Positions 28,241-38,806 are shown, counted from the first letter of the stretch. The stretch is 64,000 nt of DNA from Sphingobacteriaceae bacterium GW460-11-11-14-LB5 (GCA_002151545.1 CP021237.1:3162001-3226000); one strand, 5' to 3'. Numbers and translations are program-made. Notes: generated by a model from the letters alone, not told the origin.

Positions 28241-28843
28241 ATGAAAAAACTATTATTATCTTTAGTAGCAGTAGCAGGTTTAGTTTATGGTGCACAAGCA
28301 CAAACTGAAAAAGGAAATTTTATGTTAGGCGGTAATGTAGGTGTAAACTCTACAAAAGCAGATGGCGCTCCAAAAGCAGATTTCAGCTTTAGCGTATTAC
28401 CAAGTGTTGGTTATTTTATTAGCAACAATTTTGCAATCGGTACTGGTGTTGGTTACGAATACAATAAAGAAGTAAGCAACAAAACTCAGGATGGTGCTTT
28501 TAAAGTTGCTCCATTCGGACGTTACTATGTTGGTTTATCTGATCAATTCAAATTCTTCGGACAATTATCAGTGCCATTGGCATTTGGTGAGTTAAAAGCA
28601 ACTGATGCTAACGGCGATAACGCAGTTAAATTGGGTACTACGACTAAAATCGGTGTAGAACTTGCTCCGGGATTTGCATTTTTCCCAACCAAAAGAATCG
28701 GTATCGAACTTTCAGTTAAAGGTTTAAGTTATGAAAACTATACTTTAAAAGCTGAAGGTACAGGCGCTAAGTTAAAAACAAACACTTTTGGCTTAAACGC
28801 TGATACTTTTGCACCAAGATTAGGTGTACAATTCTACTTTTAA
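28241..28843 (+). CDS. Outer-membrane beta-barrel protein
   Basis: 200 residues. A signal peptide ends YGAQAQ (about residue 20). Porin-like strands follow, with TEKGNFMLGGNVGVN near the start of the mature part as in OMP_b-brl proteins; it ends FAPRLGVQFYF. Start codon context and strong codon regularity suggest high expression. Function unknown. Confidence 0.85.
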   Translation: MKKLLLSLVAVAGLVYGAQAQTEKGNFMLGGNVGVNSTKADGAPKADFSFSVLPSVGYFISNNFAIGTGVGYEYNKEVSNKTQDGAFKVAPFGRYYVGLSDQFKFFGQLSVPLAFGELKATDANGDNAVKLGTTTKIGVELAPGFAFFPTKRIGIELSVKGLSYENYTLKAEGTGAKLKTNTFGLNADTFAPRLGVQFYF

Positions 28844-28884
28844 TTCATTCTCCCTTAGGGGAAAATAATAAATGACTTTTTTTC

Positions 28885-28919
28885 AAAGAGCGTCCCGGTT
28901 TACCATCGGGACGCTCTTT
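28885..28919. terminator. Bidirectional terminator hairpin
   Basis: Perfect 13-bp stem AAAGAGCGTCCCG / CGGGACGCTCTTT with a 9-nt loop between convergent genes. Confidence 0.85.
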
Positions 28920-28922
28920 GTT

Positions 28923-30575
28923 TTACTTCTTTTCTCTGATGGCTTTAAATTCAGATCCATCTTTCCATTTTGGATACGAATCTTCGTTACTGATGCGATA
29001 GCCCAAATCAAAAAGCATCCGAACATCTGCTACAATACCTGATAAATCCCATGTTTTGGCATCGAAATTATCCTGCGGCGAATGGTAACGGAATTTGGTA
29101 AAATCGGCTACCTGTTTTAATCCCCATGCCCTGCCGTTCTTAATGTTATCTACACCCGAACCAGTAAACAGTGAAGGCACACCAACCTTGGCCAGGTTAA
29201 AATGATCTGAACGGTAGTACAATCCTGATGATGGAACAGGATCGGGAACAATTACCCTACCCTGCTTTTTAGCCGCCTCGGCAGCATAATCTTCCAGTTC
29301 TGACTGGCCAAAACCATATACCACAACATCTTTGGTTTTACCGGCAATGCCCATCATGTCCATATTAATATTGGCTACGGTTTTAGCTAAAGGAAAGGTA
29401 GGATGTTTGGCATAATACTCTGATCCTAAAAGGCCTTGCTCCTCTGCCGTATAGGAAATAAATAAAATGGTCCGTGCGGGAGTTTTGGGTAGTTTTTTAA
29501 ATGCTGATGCAATTTCGAATAAAGCAGCTACGCCAGTGGCATTATCAACCGCTCCGTTGTAAATCGAATCGCCCTGTATTTTTTCGCCCACGCCCAAATG
29601 ATCCCAGTGTGCCGAATAAATAATCGCTTCATCTTTACGTTGATCACCGGGTATTTTAGCCAGAACGTTATAAGTAACTGATTTTTTGATGGTATTTTTA
29701 ACTTTGAGTGAGGTGGTGATATCTAAATCGACAGCCTTAAAACCTTTTTTCCGGGCACTTAAAGCCAGTTGATCGAATGATTTCCCATCCATTGCAAACA
29801 GCTGTTTCGCCTTTTCTAAAGTAATCCAGCCTTCTACTACAGCCCTGCTCATGCCATTGTCTTCGCTTTGCAGCGTAAGTTTAGATTTCGACCAGCCACT
29901 GCGCACAACTGTCCAGGGGTAAGCTGCCGGTTCGGTATCATGAACGATAATAATTCCTGTAGCGCCCTGTCGTGCAGCTTCTTCAAACTTATAGGTCCAT
30001 CTGCCGTAGTAAGTCATATTTTTGCCTTTAAATAAGGTCGAATCGGCAAAACCCGGATCATTAATCAGCACCACTACCGTTTTCCCCTTTACATCAAGGT
30101 TTGCATAATCATTCCAGCCATATTCGGGCGCCACAATACCATAACCCGCAAAAACCAGTGGTGAGTTACTTATGCTTACTTCATCTTGCACACGGCGCGT
30201 GCCAGCCACAAAATCGGTTAAATAATTGAGGGTTAAGGAAGCGGATTTCCCTTTAAGCACCATTTTATCTTCAGGTATGGATTTAATTTCCACCATGGGT
30301 ACCTCCTGGAAGAAACTATCGCCATTGCCAGGCTGCAGGCCCAGTTTTTCGAATTGAGTTTTTAGATAATTAATGGTTTTGGTTTCTCCATTGGTAAAAG
30401 GCTTTCGCCCCTCTAAACTATCAGCTGCAATTACGGATAGATATTGGGTTAAACTCGAATCATTAATGGCTTTTATGGCTAAAGAATCGGCACCAACACT
30501 GTTATTTTTTGCACCTTGCTTACATGAACAAAAGAAAAGGAGTGCACAGCTGGGAAGTAGCAGGAGTTTTTTCAT
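28923..30575 (-). CDS. M28 family metallopeptidase lipoprotein
   Basis: 550 residues. A lipoprotein-type start (LLFFCSCKQ). The peptidase domain is interrupted by a PA-like insert (about 130-260). Zinc ligands appear in order: AHWDHLG (about 320), GAVDNATG, TAEEQG, and MDMMG. It should cut amino acids or peptides in the periplasm or on the outer membrane. Monocistronic. Confidence 0.92.
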   Translation of the reverse strand: MKKLLLLPSCALLFFCSCKQGAKNNSVGADSLAIKAINDSSLTQYLSVIAADSLEGRKPFTNGETKTINYLKTQFEKLGLQPGNGDSFFQEVPMVEIKSIPEDKMVLKGKSASLTLNYLTDFVAGTRRVQDEVSISNSPLVFAGYGIVAPEYGWNDYANLDVKGKTVVVLINDPGFADSTLFKGKNMTYYGRWTYKFEEAARQGATGIIIVHDTEPAAYPWTVVRSGWSKSKLTLQSEDNGMSRAVVEGWITLEKAKQLFAMDGKSFDQLALSARKKGFKAVDLDITTSLKVKNTIKKSVTYNVLAKIPGDQRKDEAIIYSAHWDHLGVGEKIQGDSIYNGAVDNATGVAALFEIASAFKKLPKTPARTILFISYTAEEQGLLGSEYYAKHPTFPLAKTVANINMDMMGIAGKTKDVVVYGFGQSELEDYAAEAAKKQGRVIVPDPVPSSGLYYRSDHFNLAKVGVPSLFTGSGVDNIKNGRAWGLKQVADFTKFRYHSPQDNFDAKTWDLSGIVADVRMLFDLGYRISNEDSYPKWKDGSEFKAIREKK

Positions 30576-30719
30576 TTAAAGGATCGTTTTTAAATAATTA
30601 ATCGCATTTGCTGAAAAATACGAAGAAATTGGGAACATTCTGTGTTTATCATCTTAAATCTGAGAACAAAACGCGCAAAAGAATCTCCCGCAGATCTCAC
30701 AGATTTCCACAGAAAATGC

Positions 30720-33542
30720 TTATTTCTTAATCAGCTTAAATTTCTTTAACTGTTGCCCGTTTTTATTGATTATACCAACATAAACACCCGTTGATAATGC
30801 ATTGAGCAAAAAGCGGTTTGAGCTTGTGGCCTTTTCTTCGAAAACCTTCTGCCCTAATATATTAAATAACAACAAACTATAATCTTCGAAAGATCCGCTC
30901 AGAATGGTTAAATAATCAGTTACCGGATTGGGATAGAAAGTAAATTCATTTTCCTTAAGGAACACTACCGAAACCAGATCGCTCTGTACCTGGCCGTTAG
31001 CCGTTTCGAAAGTAACGCGGTAAAACTGAATGCCCGCTTTTGGCTGATCATCGAAAATGGCATAATCAAGCTGATTCTGGACAGGTTTGGTTTGCTGTAA
31101 TGCCGTGAAAGTATTAACACCCGTTTGTTTTTCCCAAATGATATTCTTTAAATCCAGGGTGCTTCCAATACTGAGATCAAGCCTTACTTTATCGTCGCTT
31201 ACAGCGGCAGACAAACTCTTAACATAACAAGCAATGCCCTGCTGTGTATAATCTATGGTATAACTTTTTACGGCTGTAAAACCTAGACCATTTGCGGCCA
31301 CAGCAAAATATTTACTATTAACCTTGTTTACATCAAGCTTAACAATGGTATCGGTTAGGGTTAACACCGGAGAAAGGATATTATCTACTATATTATATAA
31401 CGTATAATCTTTTGCACCGGGCTGAGGGTTCCAGTTTAACACCACACCATCTTTACATACATAGCCAACTTTCAATATCCTTGGACTGGAAATAGTAAAC
31501 GATTGGCTCAAAATTATATTTCCCTCTACCTCCATTTTGATCATGGCTTTAGTGAATAAATCAGGGGTACTCCAATGGTAAAAACCTTTGCTTAAATCGA
31601 TCCCCGAGGCGATTGATTTCCAGGTAAGTCCATCATCATAACTCACCGATAAGTTTCCGGTTTTACTTGCGTAAGTATTCTCCCACCGGATGTAGTTATC
31701 TTCATTGGCGAAAAAGTATTCGTTTTTTTCCGGGCTGATGAAAGAAAAAGTGTTTTTGAATGTATAACGATAAGCCAGTGCAAAACGCTGGTTATTGCCT
31801 TGTGCGATCCTGTTACCCTTAACATGGATATTGTAAGCACCGGCAGCAGGATTATCGAGTGTAACCTGCTGAACGTTATTGATAAGATCGGCCTTACGCA
31901 CCGCTGGCTTTGAGAGGGAATCTAAATGAGGAAAACTGCTTAACCCCCAGGGCAGCGTTAAATTTCCGGCAGGATTTTCGAGACTTAAATCTAATCCGTT
32001 CACCAAACTTTGTGCAGCATTTACAATTGCAGGAGGATCGTTCCAGGTCATGGTAAGTTTAACTTCGGCTACATTCGCTGGAATAGTCAACGGAATAAGC
32101 AGATCCTGATTTTTAGCCACCTCATATAGAGAAACCCTGTTTTCATCTAAAGTTTTTAAGGATTGGGCGACATTGAGTTTCCCGTATCCGTACACAAAAT
32201 CAACCTGAGGTGTGCCCAAATCATCAGCCGAATTAATTACCGTTGCCCTGATCAATGATGCAGAAGGTGCTTTTTTATATTTCTGCTGGTAAAATTGTTC
32301 CAGCAAAGTAATCGATCCACTGGTAATCGCTGCAGAGCCAGATGTTCCATCCTCGCCAAGGGCAACAAGTTCGGGTTTTACACGACCATCGTAGGCAGGA
32401 CCTTTACTACTTAGGTTTTCAGAAATATTTTCCCTGTTGATTCCACCTATTACCAATAAATTTTTAGCCTGTTTAAAATTGCCCGTTAAATTAGCGCGGG
32501 AGGTCATGCCCTGATAAACACCAACGGATGGCGTGCTTGTTCCCTTGTTCCCTGCAGAAAAAACATGAATCAAGGTATCGCTTTCAAAAATCTGTTTATC
32601 GTAGGCAGCAGCCTCCATACCATAATCGTTATCTATATCAGTACCGTAGGAATGGTTTTGAACTTTAATCTGAAGTTTATTTAAATCGGCAGCCAGGTCA
32701 GGCATGAGGTTAGCGAAATCGGAATAGGCAAGTTTGGCTTTAGGCGCTGCGCCCAGGCCACGGATAAAAGAGTTCCCGTTCCCCAGGGCTAAAGTAGCCA
32801 TAATAGTGGCATGCGTAGTTGGTGTTTTACCAATCGTAGCGCCCGGAAGGGTTTTTCCCAATAAATCAAGATCAGCTGCATCATACATTCCTTCTTTAAA
32901 CGAAACATTTATGCCTGTGCCATCAATACCGGGAAAAAGACTACGGGTATTAGAAATTTGGTTTAAACCCAGATCGATTCCGTTAACCACTACTTCCTCT
33001 CTCGCCACCGGCAGAACATCTGCGTATAAAATATCATTGAGTTCCAACAAAGCCATTAAATCGCCTGGCGACAGGTAAACCGAACAAATGTTATTGACAT
33101 GATCGGTTGATTTTATCTTTAGGCCTGCAACAGCTTTTGGTAATGCATTTATATTTTTGAAGGCCAGCCTAACCAGGATAGAATCGTTCTTTTTAGTGCT
33201 TTTGTTTAATACCTTCATCAATCGATCACTCACCTTCCAAAGTCCGTTGGCTTGTTCTTGTGAAGCTATACTGTTAGAAAAGCGATCAATATTAGATCTA
33301 TCGACGATAAAATAATCGCTTGCAAGCCGCTTTTTGGGCTTCAACAATTGAATTTCAGCCGCTGTTAAACTATGTTTGAACCGAACTAAAACAGGCTGAT
33401 CGGCACTTAATTTTTGCAAATTGCCAGTTTTTGAAATATATTTTTCAAAAGATTTTTCTATTCCGCCAGGTTGTACCTGTGCTTTTAAACCCAGCACAGA
33501 CAGACAAAAACATATAACTAAAAATACAGTATTGACTTTCAA
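30720..33542 (-). CDS. S8 subtilase with T9SS sorting domain
   Basis: 940 residues. The start is TTG at 33542; a stop lies just upstream and no in-frame ATG precedes the signal peptide (ends GLKAQ). The catalytic region holds His in TTHATIMA (about 242) and Ser in GTSGSAA (about 402). At the usual Asp position the segment is INVSFKEGMYD (about 209-219), with Glu aligned. A jelly-roll and Fn3-like region follows. The last 75 residues (FTFYPNPVTDYLTI ... KKFKLIKK) are a type A T9SS C-terminal sorting signal, so the enzyme is exported through type IX secretion. Confidence 0.9.
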   Translation of the reverse strand: MKVNTVFLVICFCLSVLGLKAQVQPGGIEKSFEKYISKTGNLQKLSADQPVLVRFKHSLTAAEIQLLKPKKRLASDYFIVDRSNIDRFSNSIASQEQANGLWKVSDRLMKVLNKSTKKNDSILVRLAFKNINALPKAVAGLKIKSTDHVNNICSVYLSPGDLMALLELNDILYADVLPVAREEVVVNGIDLGLNQISNTRSLFPGIDGTGINVSFKEGMYDAADLDLLGKTLPGATIGKTPTTHATIMATLALGNGNSFIRGLGAAPKAKLAYSDFANLMPDLAADLNKLQIKVQNHSYGTDIDNDYGMEAAAYDKQIFESDTLIHVFSAGNKGTSTPSVGVYQGMTSRANLTGNFKQAKNLLVIGGINRENISENLSSKGPAYDGRVKPELVALGEDGTSGSAAITSGSITLLEQFYQQKYKKAPSASLIRATVINSADDLGTPQVDFVYGYGKLNVAQSLKTLDENRVSLYEVAKNQDLLIPLTIPANVAEVKLTMTWNDPPAIVNAAQSLVNGLDLSLENPAGNLTLPWGLSSFPHLDSLSKPAVRKADLINNVQQVTLDNPAAGAYNIHVKGNRIAQGNNQRFALAYRYTFKNTFSFISPEKNEYFFANEDNYIRWENTYASKTGNLSVSYDDGLTWKSIASGIDLSKGFYHWSTPDLFTKAMIKMEVEGNIILSQSFTISSPRILKVGYVCKDGVVLNWNPQPGAKDYTLYNIVDNILSPVLTLTDTIVKLDVNKVNSKYFAVAANGLGFTAVKSYTIDYTQQGIACYVKSLSAAVSDDKVRLDLSIGSTLDLKNIIWEKQTGVNTFTALQQTKPVQNQLDYAIFDDQPKAGIQFYRVTFETANGQVQSDLVSVVFLKENEFTFYPNPVTDYLTILSGSFEDYSLLLFNILGQKVFEEKATSSNRFLLNALSTGVYVGIINKNGQQLKKFKLIKK

Positions 33543-33664
33543 AAATTATTTTATTATAAAATTTTGTTTACATCGATTATCTTCTCTAAATTAGGATTTA
33601 TAAGGTAATCCACAAATTTTATTAACTAACTTATTCAACCTAAACTAATTTAATTCTAACCAAG

Positions 33665-34501
33665 ATGAAAACAACAAAATTTTTATCGATTGCAGCAGTA
33701 TGTTTTCTGCTCACTAACCTATACTCATGTAAGAGTAATAATACAGAAAATGCAGTAGAAGACAAAACTGATATCTCAGCAGACAAATTATCACAGATTA
33801 AATCGCTAGGCTTTAGCACCGACAATATCCGTAAGATAGATGAAGGCTATTTGGTAGAGGGCGATATTCTTTTAACTGACGACAACTTAGCTGAGCCTTC
33901 TACTGGTGCAAATTTAAACATTGCCGAAACTGAACAGTACCGAACCACAAACCTTGTTAAATCTTTACCACGGGTAATTACCGTTTCGGTAACCAATTTA
34001 CCTCAGGTGTATAGCGACGCGGTTAACACGATGATTTCGAGATACAACTCGTTGGGTTTACGTATCACTTTCCAAAGGGCCAGCGCCGGAACAACCGGAA
34101 ACATTAATGTTGTTGGCTTTAATGAAGGTCCAAGTGGAGGCTTTATTACCCTAGGCTCTGCAGGTTTCCCTACTTCATCAGGTAAACCTTTTAATCAGAT
34201 CAGAATGAACACCAATGCAGCAGCCTATGGTGCCAATCCTAATTTATTGTATTTAGCTTCCGTGATCCAGCACGAAGTTGGCCATTGCATCGGTTTCCGC
34301 CATACGGATTATATGAACCGTGCCTTTAGTTGCGGTGCAAGTGGGGCAGGAAATGAAGGTGCATCGAATGTTGGTGCGATTAGAATTCCGGGAACACCTT
34401 CGAGTCCTGATGCGGGCTCATTTATGTTAGCCTGTTCTAACGGCGGTAATCGGACCTTCAATGCAAATGATGTAATTGCCGTAAATTACCTTTATAAATA
34501 A
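33665..34501 (+). CDS. M57 (HEIGH) metallopeptidase lipoprotein
   Basis: 278 residues. Lipobox TNLYSC (about residues 18-23). The zinc site HEVGHCIGFRH lies near 202-212 and matches the dual-action HEIGH family in Bacteroidota. It is divergent from the S8 gene, so the two secreted peptidases could share a control region of about 120 bp. Confidence 0.88.
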   Translation: MKTTKFLSIAAVCFLLTNLYSCKSNNTENAVEDKTDISADKLSQIKSLGFSTDNIRKIDEGYLVEGDILLTDDNLAEPSTGANLNIAETEQYRTTNLVKSLPRVITVSVTNLPQVYSDAVNTMISRYNSLGLRITFQRASAGTTGNINVVGFNEGPSGGFITLGSAGFPTSSGKPFNQIRMNTNAAAYGANPNLLYLASVIQHEVGHCIGFRHTDYMNRAFSCGASGAGNEGASNVGAIRIPGTPSSPDAGSFMLACSNGGNRTFNANDVIAVNYLYK

Positions 34502-34536
34502 AAAATACCCCAAAGGATTACCTTAACAGATCAGAA

Positions 34537-34563
34537 GCCCCGAATTTATTCGGGGCTTTTTTT
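34537..34563 (+). terminator. Intrinsic terminator
   Basis: AAGCCCCGAA / TTCGGGGCTT stem followed by a T-run, downstream of the M57 gene. Confidence 0.85.
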
Positions 34564-34631
34564 ATACCACGGTATCACAGCACCTTTGCAATGTAAACAG
34601 TCAAAATTTGGAACACGGCACCAAATTAACC

Positions 34632-35040
34632 AAACCTGATAGCGCCAAATAGCTCCCGATTGGAGTAAATATTTATGATTTAAGAGGTCTTAAAATCGGG
34701 ACTATAGGCAATAGCAGGGCTGAAATAACCAAAGAACGTCAGAACGTTGCTTTTCAAAACAATAACTCATCATAAAAAAAAATGAAAATGGTTTGTGAGG
34801 ACACAAACCATGGCAAGGAAAAAAAAGATTGCCACGGCTAATGAAAAATTAGCCTCGCAATGACGATTTATGTTAATAGGCAATAGCAGGACTGAAATAA
34901 CCGAAGAACTACCGAACGCTGCTTTTCAAAACAATAGTTCATCATAAAAACATGAAAATGGTTTGTGAGGACACAAACCATGGCAAGAGAAAAAAGATTG
35001 CCACAGCTAATTAAAAATTAGCCACAACGACGATTCATGC
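34632..35040. repeat. Repeat block A (head plus two 172-bp units)
   Basis: Head AAACCTGATAGCGCC at 34632; units begin at 34704 and 34876 with ATAGGCAATAGCAGG. Each unit holds two palindromes: ATGGTTTGTG / CACAAACCAT and GGCTAAT / ATTAGCC. The whole block recurs 975 bp downstream. No gene is seen in 34502-35048. Confidence 0.8.
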
Positions 35041-35048
35041 GGTTAAAA

Positions 35049-35492
35049 TTAATCGGCCACTTCTTTAATAAACTTGCCGCTTGCGTCGTACCATACATTT
35101 ACGTCTGGTGTACCTTCAATATCAATTTTATAGGTAATTTTTCCTCCAGTGTTAATCCAATCTACATCATCAATTCTGCCTTTTGGATATTTAGCTTTAA
35201 TATTTTTAGCTATTACCGCCGGAAGCTGCGCATTTGGAATATCTTTTTCGAAAGAAACCGTTTCGCCAGCTGCTGAGTAAGTGGCTTTATGATCTACCTT
35301 TCCTAAATTAAAATCAACTTCATAATTTGCACCTTTCTTTTCCCAATCTGCATCTGTTGCTTTTGGATAAGCTTTATTAAATGCCGTTTTAACCAATGAG
35401 GGAACATTTTTCTGATCTATATCTTGAGCGTTGCTACTGGCAATTCCTCCAACTAAAAGTAATGTTGCCAAAATTGTGCTTTTGTAATTCAT
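35049..35492 (-). CDS. PepSY-like periplasmic protein
   Basis: 147 residues. A signal peptide ends SSNAQ. Two PepSY-like repeats of about 60 residues follow, with 'AFNKAYPKATDADWEKKG' (about 38-55) and 'YPKGRIDDVDWINTGGK'. It probably acts in the periplasm; small PepSY-like proteins of this kind are common and uncharacterised. It lies between two near-identical repeat blocks. Confidence 0.85.
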   Translation of the reverse strand: MNYKSTILATLLLVGGIASSNAQDIDQKNVPSLVKTAFNKAYPKATDADWEKKGANYEVDFNLGKVDHKATYSAAGETVSFEKDIPNAQLPAVIAKNIKAKYPKGRIDDVDWINTGGKITYKIDIEGTPDVNVWYDASGKFIKEVAD

Positions 35493-35606
35493 ATTAAAAT
35501 AACAGCCATCTCCTGCAATTGTTTCAAGCTTAATCTGCTCCTTTTTTTATATAGGTAAGATAATACCATGGTTTTGCGAATAAAGAGATGCAGCCCTAAA
35601 TGAATT

Positions 35607-35955
35607 AAACCTGATAGCGCCAAATAGCTCCCGATTGGAGCAAATATTTATGATTTAAGAGATCTTAAAATCGGGACTATAGGCAATAGCAGGACTGAAA
35701 TAACCGAAGAACTGCCGAACGTTGCTTTTCAAAACAATAGTTCATCATAAAAAACATGAAAATGGTTTGTGAGTGCACAAACCATGGCAAGGAAAAAAAA
35801 GATTGCCACGGCTAATGAAAAATTAGCCTCGCAATCACGATTTATGTTAATAGGCAATAGCAGGACTGAAATAACCGAAGAACGTCGGGACGCTGCTTTT
35901 CAAAACAATAATTCATCATAAAAAAAATGAAAATGGTTTGTGAGGACACCACCAT
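35607..35955. repeat. Repeat block B
   Basis: Second copy of the 34632 block: head at 35607, units at 35679 and 35850. The last unit decays after about 35950. The remaining gap to 36250 holds further short repeat fragments (TTACGCTTATACGCTTCG near 36063) and no gene. Confidence 0.8.
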
Positions 35956-36251
35956 GGAGAAATACTAGTTAGGTAGGTTGCTATGGCAAATGAAGATTAG
36001 TCTCAATAGTTATGAGTTTTTTTGGAGCGCAATACCTGTGCAAAACATTTAGCCTCTCCCGTTTTACGCTTATACGCTTCGCTGCCTCGTACCTCGTTGC
36101 TGCAGGGTAACACTTCAACCGGGGCTAGGCGGCCAAGGCAGCATTCCATTTTTAAGGTTTATGAATACGTGCTTCATGCAACGCTAATCAGGTAGATTGC
36201 CACGATTAATGAAAGATTAGCTCCGCAATGAAGACTTATCGTTATAAAAAA

Positions 36252-36277
36252 AATGGCCTGCGTTTCCGCAGGCCATT
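36252..36277 (-). terminator. Intrinsic terminator of the S9 peptidase gene
   Basis: AATGGCCTGCG / CGCAGGCCATT stem, 4-nt loop, T-run on the minus strand. Confidence 0.85.
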
Positions 36278-36298
36278 GTAATAACTATTGTATTCAAA

Positions 36299-38806
36299 CT
36301 ATTTTCCGTTCTGTTCGATATCTCTGTCCATTTCTACCAAATCAACATCGCTCGGTTCAGAAAAATCGCCGATTAAATATTTGTTAAAATGATCAGCCAG
36401 CTTCCAGAAAGCATACTCCGTCATATCGCCAAAACCATGGCGCTGACCAGGAATAATCAGGAAATCGAAACGTTTGCCTGCCCTCATCAATGCATTAGCC
36501 ACGCGGATAGAATTTGCCGGATGCACATTGTTATCTACATCGCCGTGCATCAACAACAAATGACCTTTCAGGTTTTTGGCTAGATCAGGGTTTTTATCAA
36601 TGCTGTATTTAAACGAGGTATCTCCTTTTAATGAAATGGTTTCTTTTACACCATGGTGTTTTTCGCTCCACCAGCGGTTGTAAATGCTATTATCGTGATT
36701 TCCGGCGTTAGAAACTGCAGCTTTAAAGAAATCAGGGTAAACCAACATCGCAGCTGTTGACATAAATCCGCCTCCAGAGTGGCCTGTAATGCCCACTTTA
36801 GATTCGTCGATGTAAGCATATTTAGCTGCCAATTGCTCAATAGCTGTTTTCTTATCTGCCAAACCGTAATCGCGCAAATTACCATAACCGTAAGTATGGT
36901 ACCATTTAGAGCGCGAAGGGTTTCCACCGCGGTTACCTACCGTAATGACGATATAACCAAATTGCGCCAAACGTTCGGTACGATCCATGCTTTTGCTGAA
37001 AGCCTTATTTACGGCTTCCGTTTGCGGACCTGGATAAACATACTCGATAATCGGGTACTTTTTATTTGGGTCGAAATCGAAAGGTTTATACATTACGCCA
37101 TATAAATCGGTAATTCCATCATCAGCTTTTACTTTGAAAGGCTCAGGGAATTTGTAACCCGCTGTCATCAGCAATGAAAGATCTGTAGTTTCAAGGTCCA
37201 TTACTTTTTTACCGGTTCCATCATAAAGCGTTGCTTTTGGAGCCGTGTTTACCCTCGAATAATTATCGACAAAAAAAGTATTGTTATCGTTCATGTTCGC
37301 CGCATGATCAAAATCGCCTGCATTTAACAATCTCAGGTTCGAACCATCAAAATTGATGCTGTACAAGTGCAGATAATAAGGATCTTCTTTACCTTCCCTG
37401 CCATTTGCCGTAAAATAAAGGATACGTTTTTTCTCGTCGATATTCACGATGCTCTCACAGTGGAAAGCGCCTTTGGTAATCTGGTTTTTCAGCTTCCCGT
37501 TTTCATCAAAAAGATAAAAATGTGCCCAGCCATCGCGCTCGCTCCAATGGATCAGTTCTTTACCATCGTTTACCAAACCCGGACGGTTAACCTCCACATA
37601 AGTATTAAAACGTTCGTCGATTAAAGGCGTAACTTTTCCGCTGGCAATATCAACCGTACCGATGTCGATACGTTTTAAATCGCGGCTGGTGCGCGAAAAA
37701 TAGAACTTGCTATCGTTACCCAACCAAATAGATGGACGGAATTCGTTATCACGGTCTTTATTTAATGATGGTTTGCTCCAAACCGAAACACTTTGATCTT
37801 TAAATGCGGCAACACTTAGTTTTTTATAAGATTTTGCAGCGAAATCAAATAACAGCACTTCATCCTGAGGGGCTTCAGCCTCGCCAGGCATTTGATATTT
37901 ATAGGTTTCTAAAGTTGGACGACCCGGTGTAACGCTATTTATGACCCAAAGATCTTTAACCTTACGCGAATCGGTTCTGTCCAATACGAAATATTTCGAA
38001 TTCAGCGACCAGAGCACATAAGCACCACGGCGTTTTTTATTGTTTTTTTCGTTCTCTACATTGTTTTCGCCATCACCATCGCTTCCGTACGAATAAAACT
38101 TAACGCCATCTTTAGTAAGCTGATGTTCTACAATGGTGCTGTCATCTTCATTTTTGACTGCCTTTTTGTAGTTGTCTTTATCCATCCAATACAGGTTGTA
38201 ATTACGGGAGAAGATAATGGCCGACGAATCGGGTGCTACAGATCCCCATGATGGTTTCGGTTTTGGCTTGCTGAAATTTGGCACCTCTGTTAATTTTGCA
38301 CTGGCCAGTTCGTATTTGAAAGAAAATATTTTCTTCTGCATAGAATCTGCAGCTTTTTTATCTTTTCTATCCTTCTTAAGCTCATCTACACTGCTTTTAA
38401 TTTCGAAAGAGATACTTTTTTCGTCGGCGGCAAATTTCAGGTTTTCGAGTGGTAAATGTTCGGCATCGAAGGGATCGCGGACAATCAGGGTAATATCGGC
38501 TGCCAGTTTAGCATTATCAAACATCAGTTTTTTGCTTTTTGATGCCGGATCTACCAGGTACCAAAACTTTCCTTTTGGACTTTCGAAAGTGTACCAGAAA
38601 CGATTGCTCAATTTTAACCAATGCGGATCTACTGCAGTAGAATAAACCATTTTTTTCAGCTTATTTGGCGAAAAACGCGATGCAAGCTGATAATTTGCTT
38701 TAGGCTGAGGCTGAATATTCTCGGTTAGGGTAAATGTTTTGTTTTGTGCGGCTACAGTTAAGGATAAAAACTGCGCACACAGCAGGAGTTTATAAAGTTT
38801 ATTCAT
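36299..38806 (-). CDS. S9 family prolyl peptidase (DPP IV type)
   Basis: 835 residues from the ATG at 38806, with a TTG one codon earlier. A signal peptide ends TVAAQ. An N-terminal beta-propeller (about 60-540) is followed by an alpha/beta hydrolase domain. Catalytic Ser in GHSGGGFMS (about 676), Asp in HGDVDNNVH (about 756), His in GQRHGFG (about 788). It should release dipeptides after proline in the periplasm. Confidence 0.93.
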   Translation of the reverse strand: MNKLYKLLLCAQFLSLTVAAQNKTFTLTENIQPQPKANYQLASRFSPNKLKKMVYSTAVDPHWLKLSNRFWYTFESPKGKFWYLVDPASKSKKLMFDNAKLAADITLIVRDPFDAEHLPLENLKFAADEKSISFEIKSSVDELKKDRKDKKAADSMQKKIFSFKYELASAKLTEVPNFSKPKPKPSWGSVAPDSSAIIFSRNYNLYWMDKDNYKKAVKNEDDSTIVEHQLTKDGVKFYSYGSDGDGENNVENEKNNKKRRGAYVLWSLNSKYFVLDRTDSRKVKDLWVINSVTPGRPTLETYKYQMPGEAEAPQDEVLLFDFAAKSYKKLSVAAFKDQSVSVWSKPSLNKDRDNEFRPSIWLGNDSKFYFSRTSRDLKRIDIGTVDIASGKVTPLIDERFNTYVEVNRPGLVNDGKELIHWSERDGWAHFYLFDENGKLKNQITKGAFHCESIVNIDEKKRILYFTANGREGKEDPYYLHLYSINFDGSNLRLLNAGDFDHAANMNDNNTFFVDNYSRVNTAPKATLYDGTGKKVMDLETTDLSLLMTAGYKFPEPFKVKADDGITDLYGVMYKPFDFDPNKKYPIIEYVYPGPQTEAVNKAFSKSMDRTERLAQFGYIVITVGNRGGNPSRSKWYHTYGYGNLRDYGLADKKTAIEQLAAKYAYIDESKVGITGHSGGGFMSTAAMLVYPDFFKAAVSNAGNHDNSIYNRWWSEKHHGVKETISLKGDTSFKYSIDKNPDLAKNLKGHLLLMHGDVDNNVHPANSIRVANALMRAGKRFDFLIIPGQRHGFGDMTEYAFWKLADHFNKYLIGDFSEPSDVDLVEMDRDIEQNGK

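Noticed and set aside
34632..35955. Insertion sequence around the PepSY-like gene
   Set aside because: The flanking blocks are repeats without a transposase; the enclosed gene is a normal periplasmic protein.
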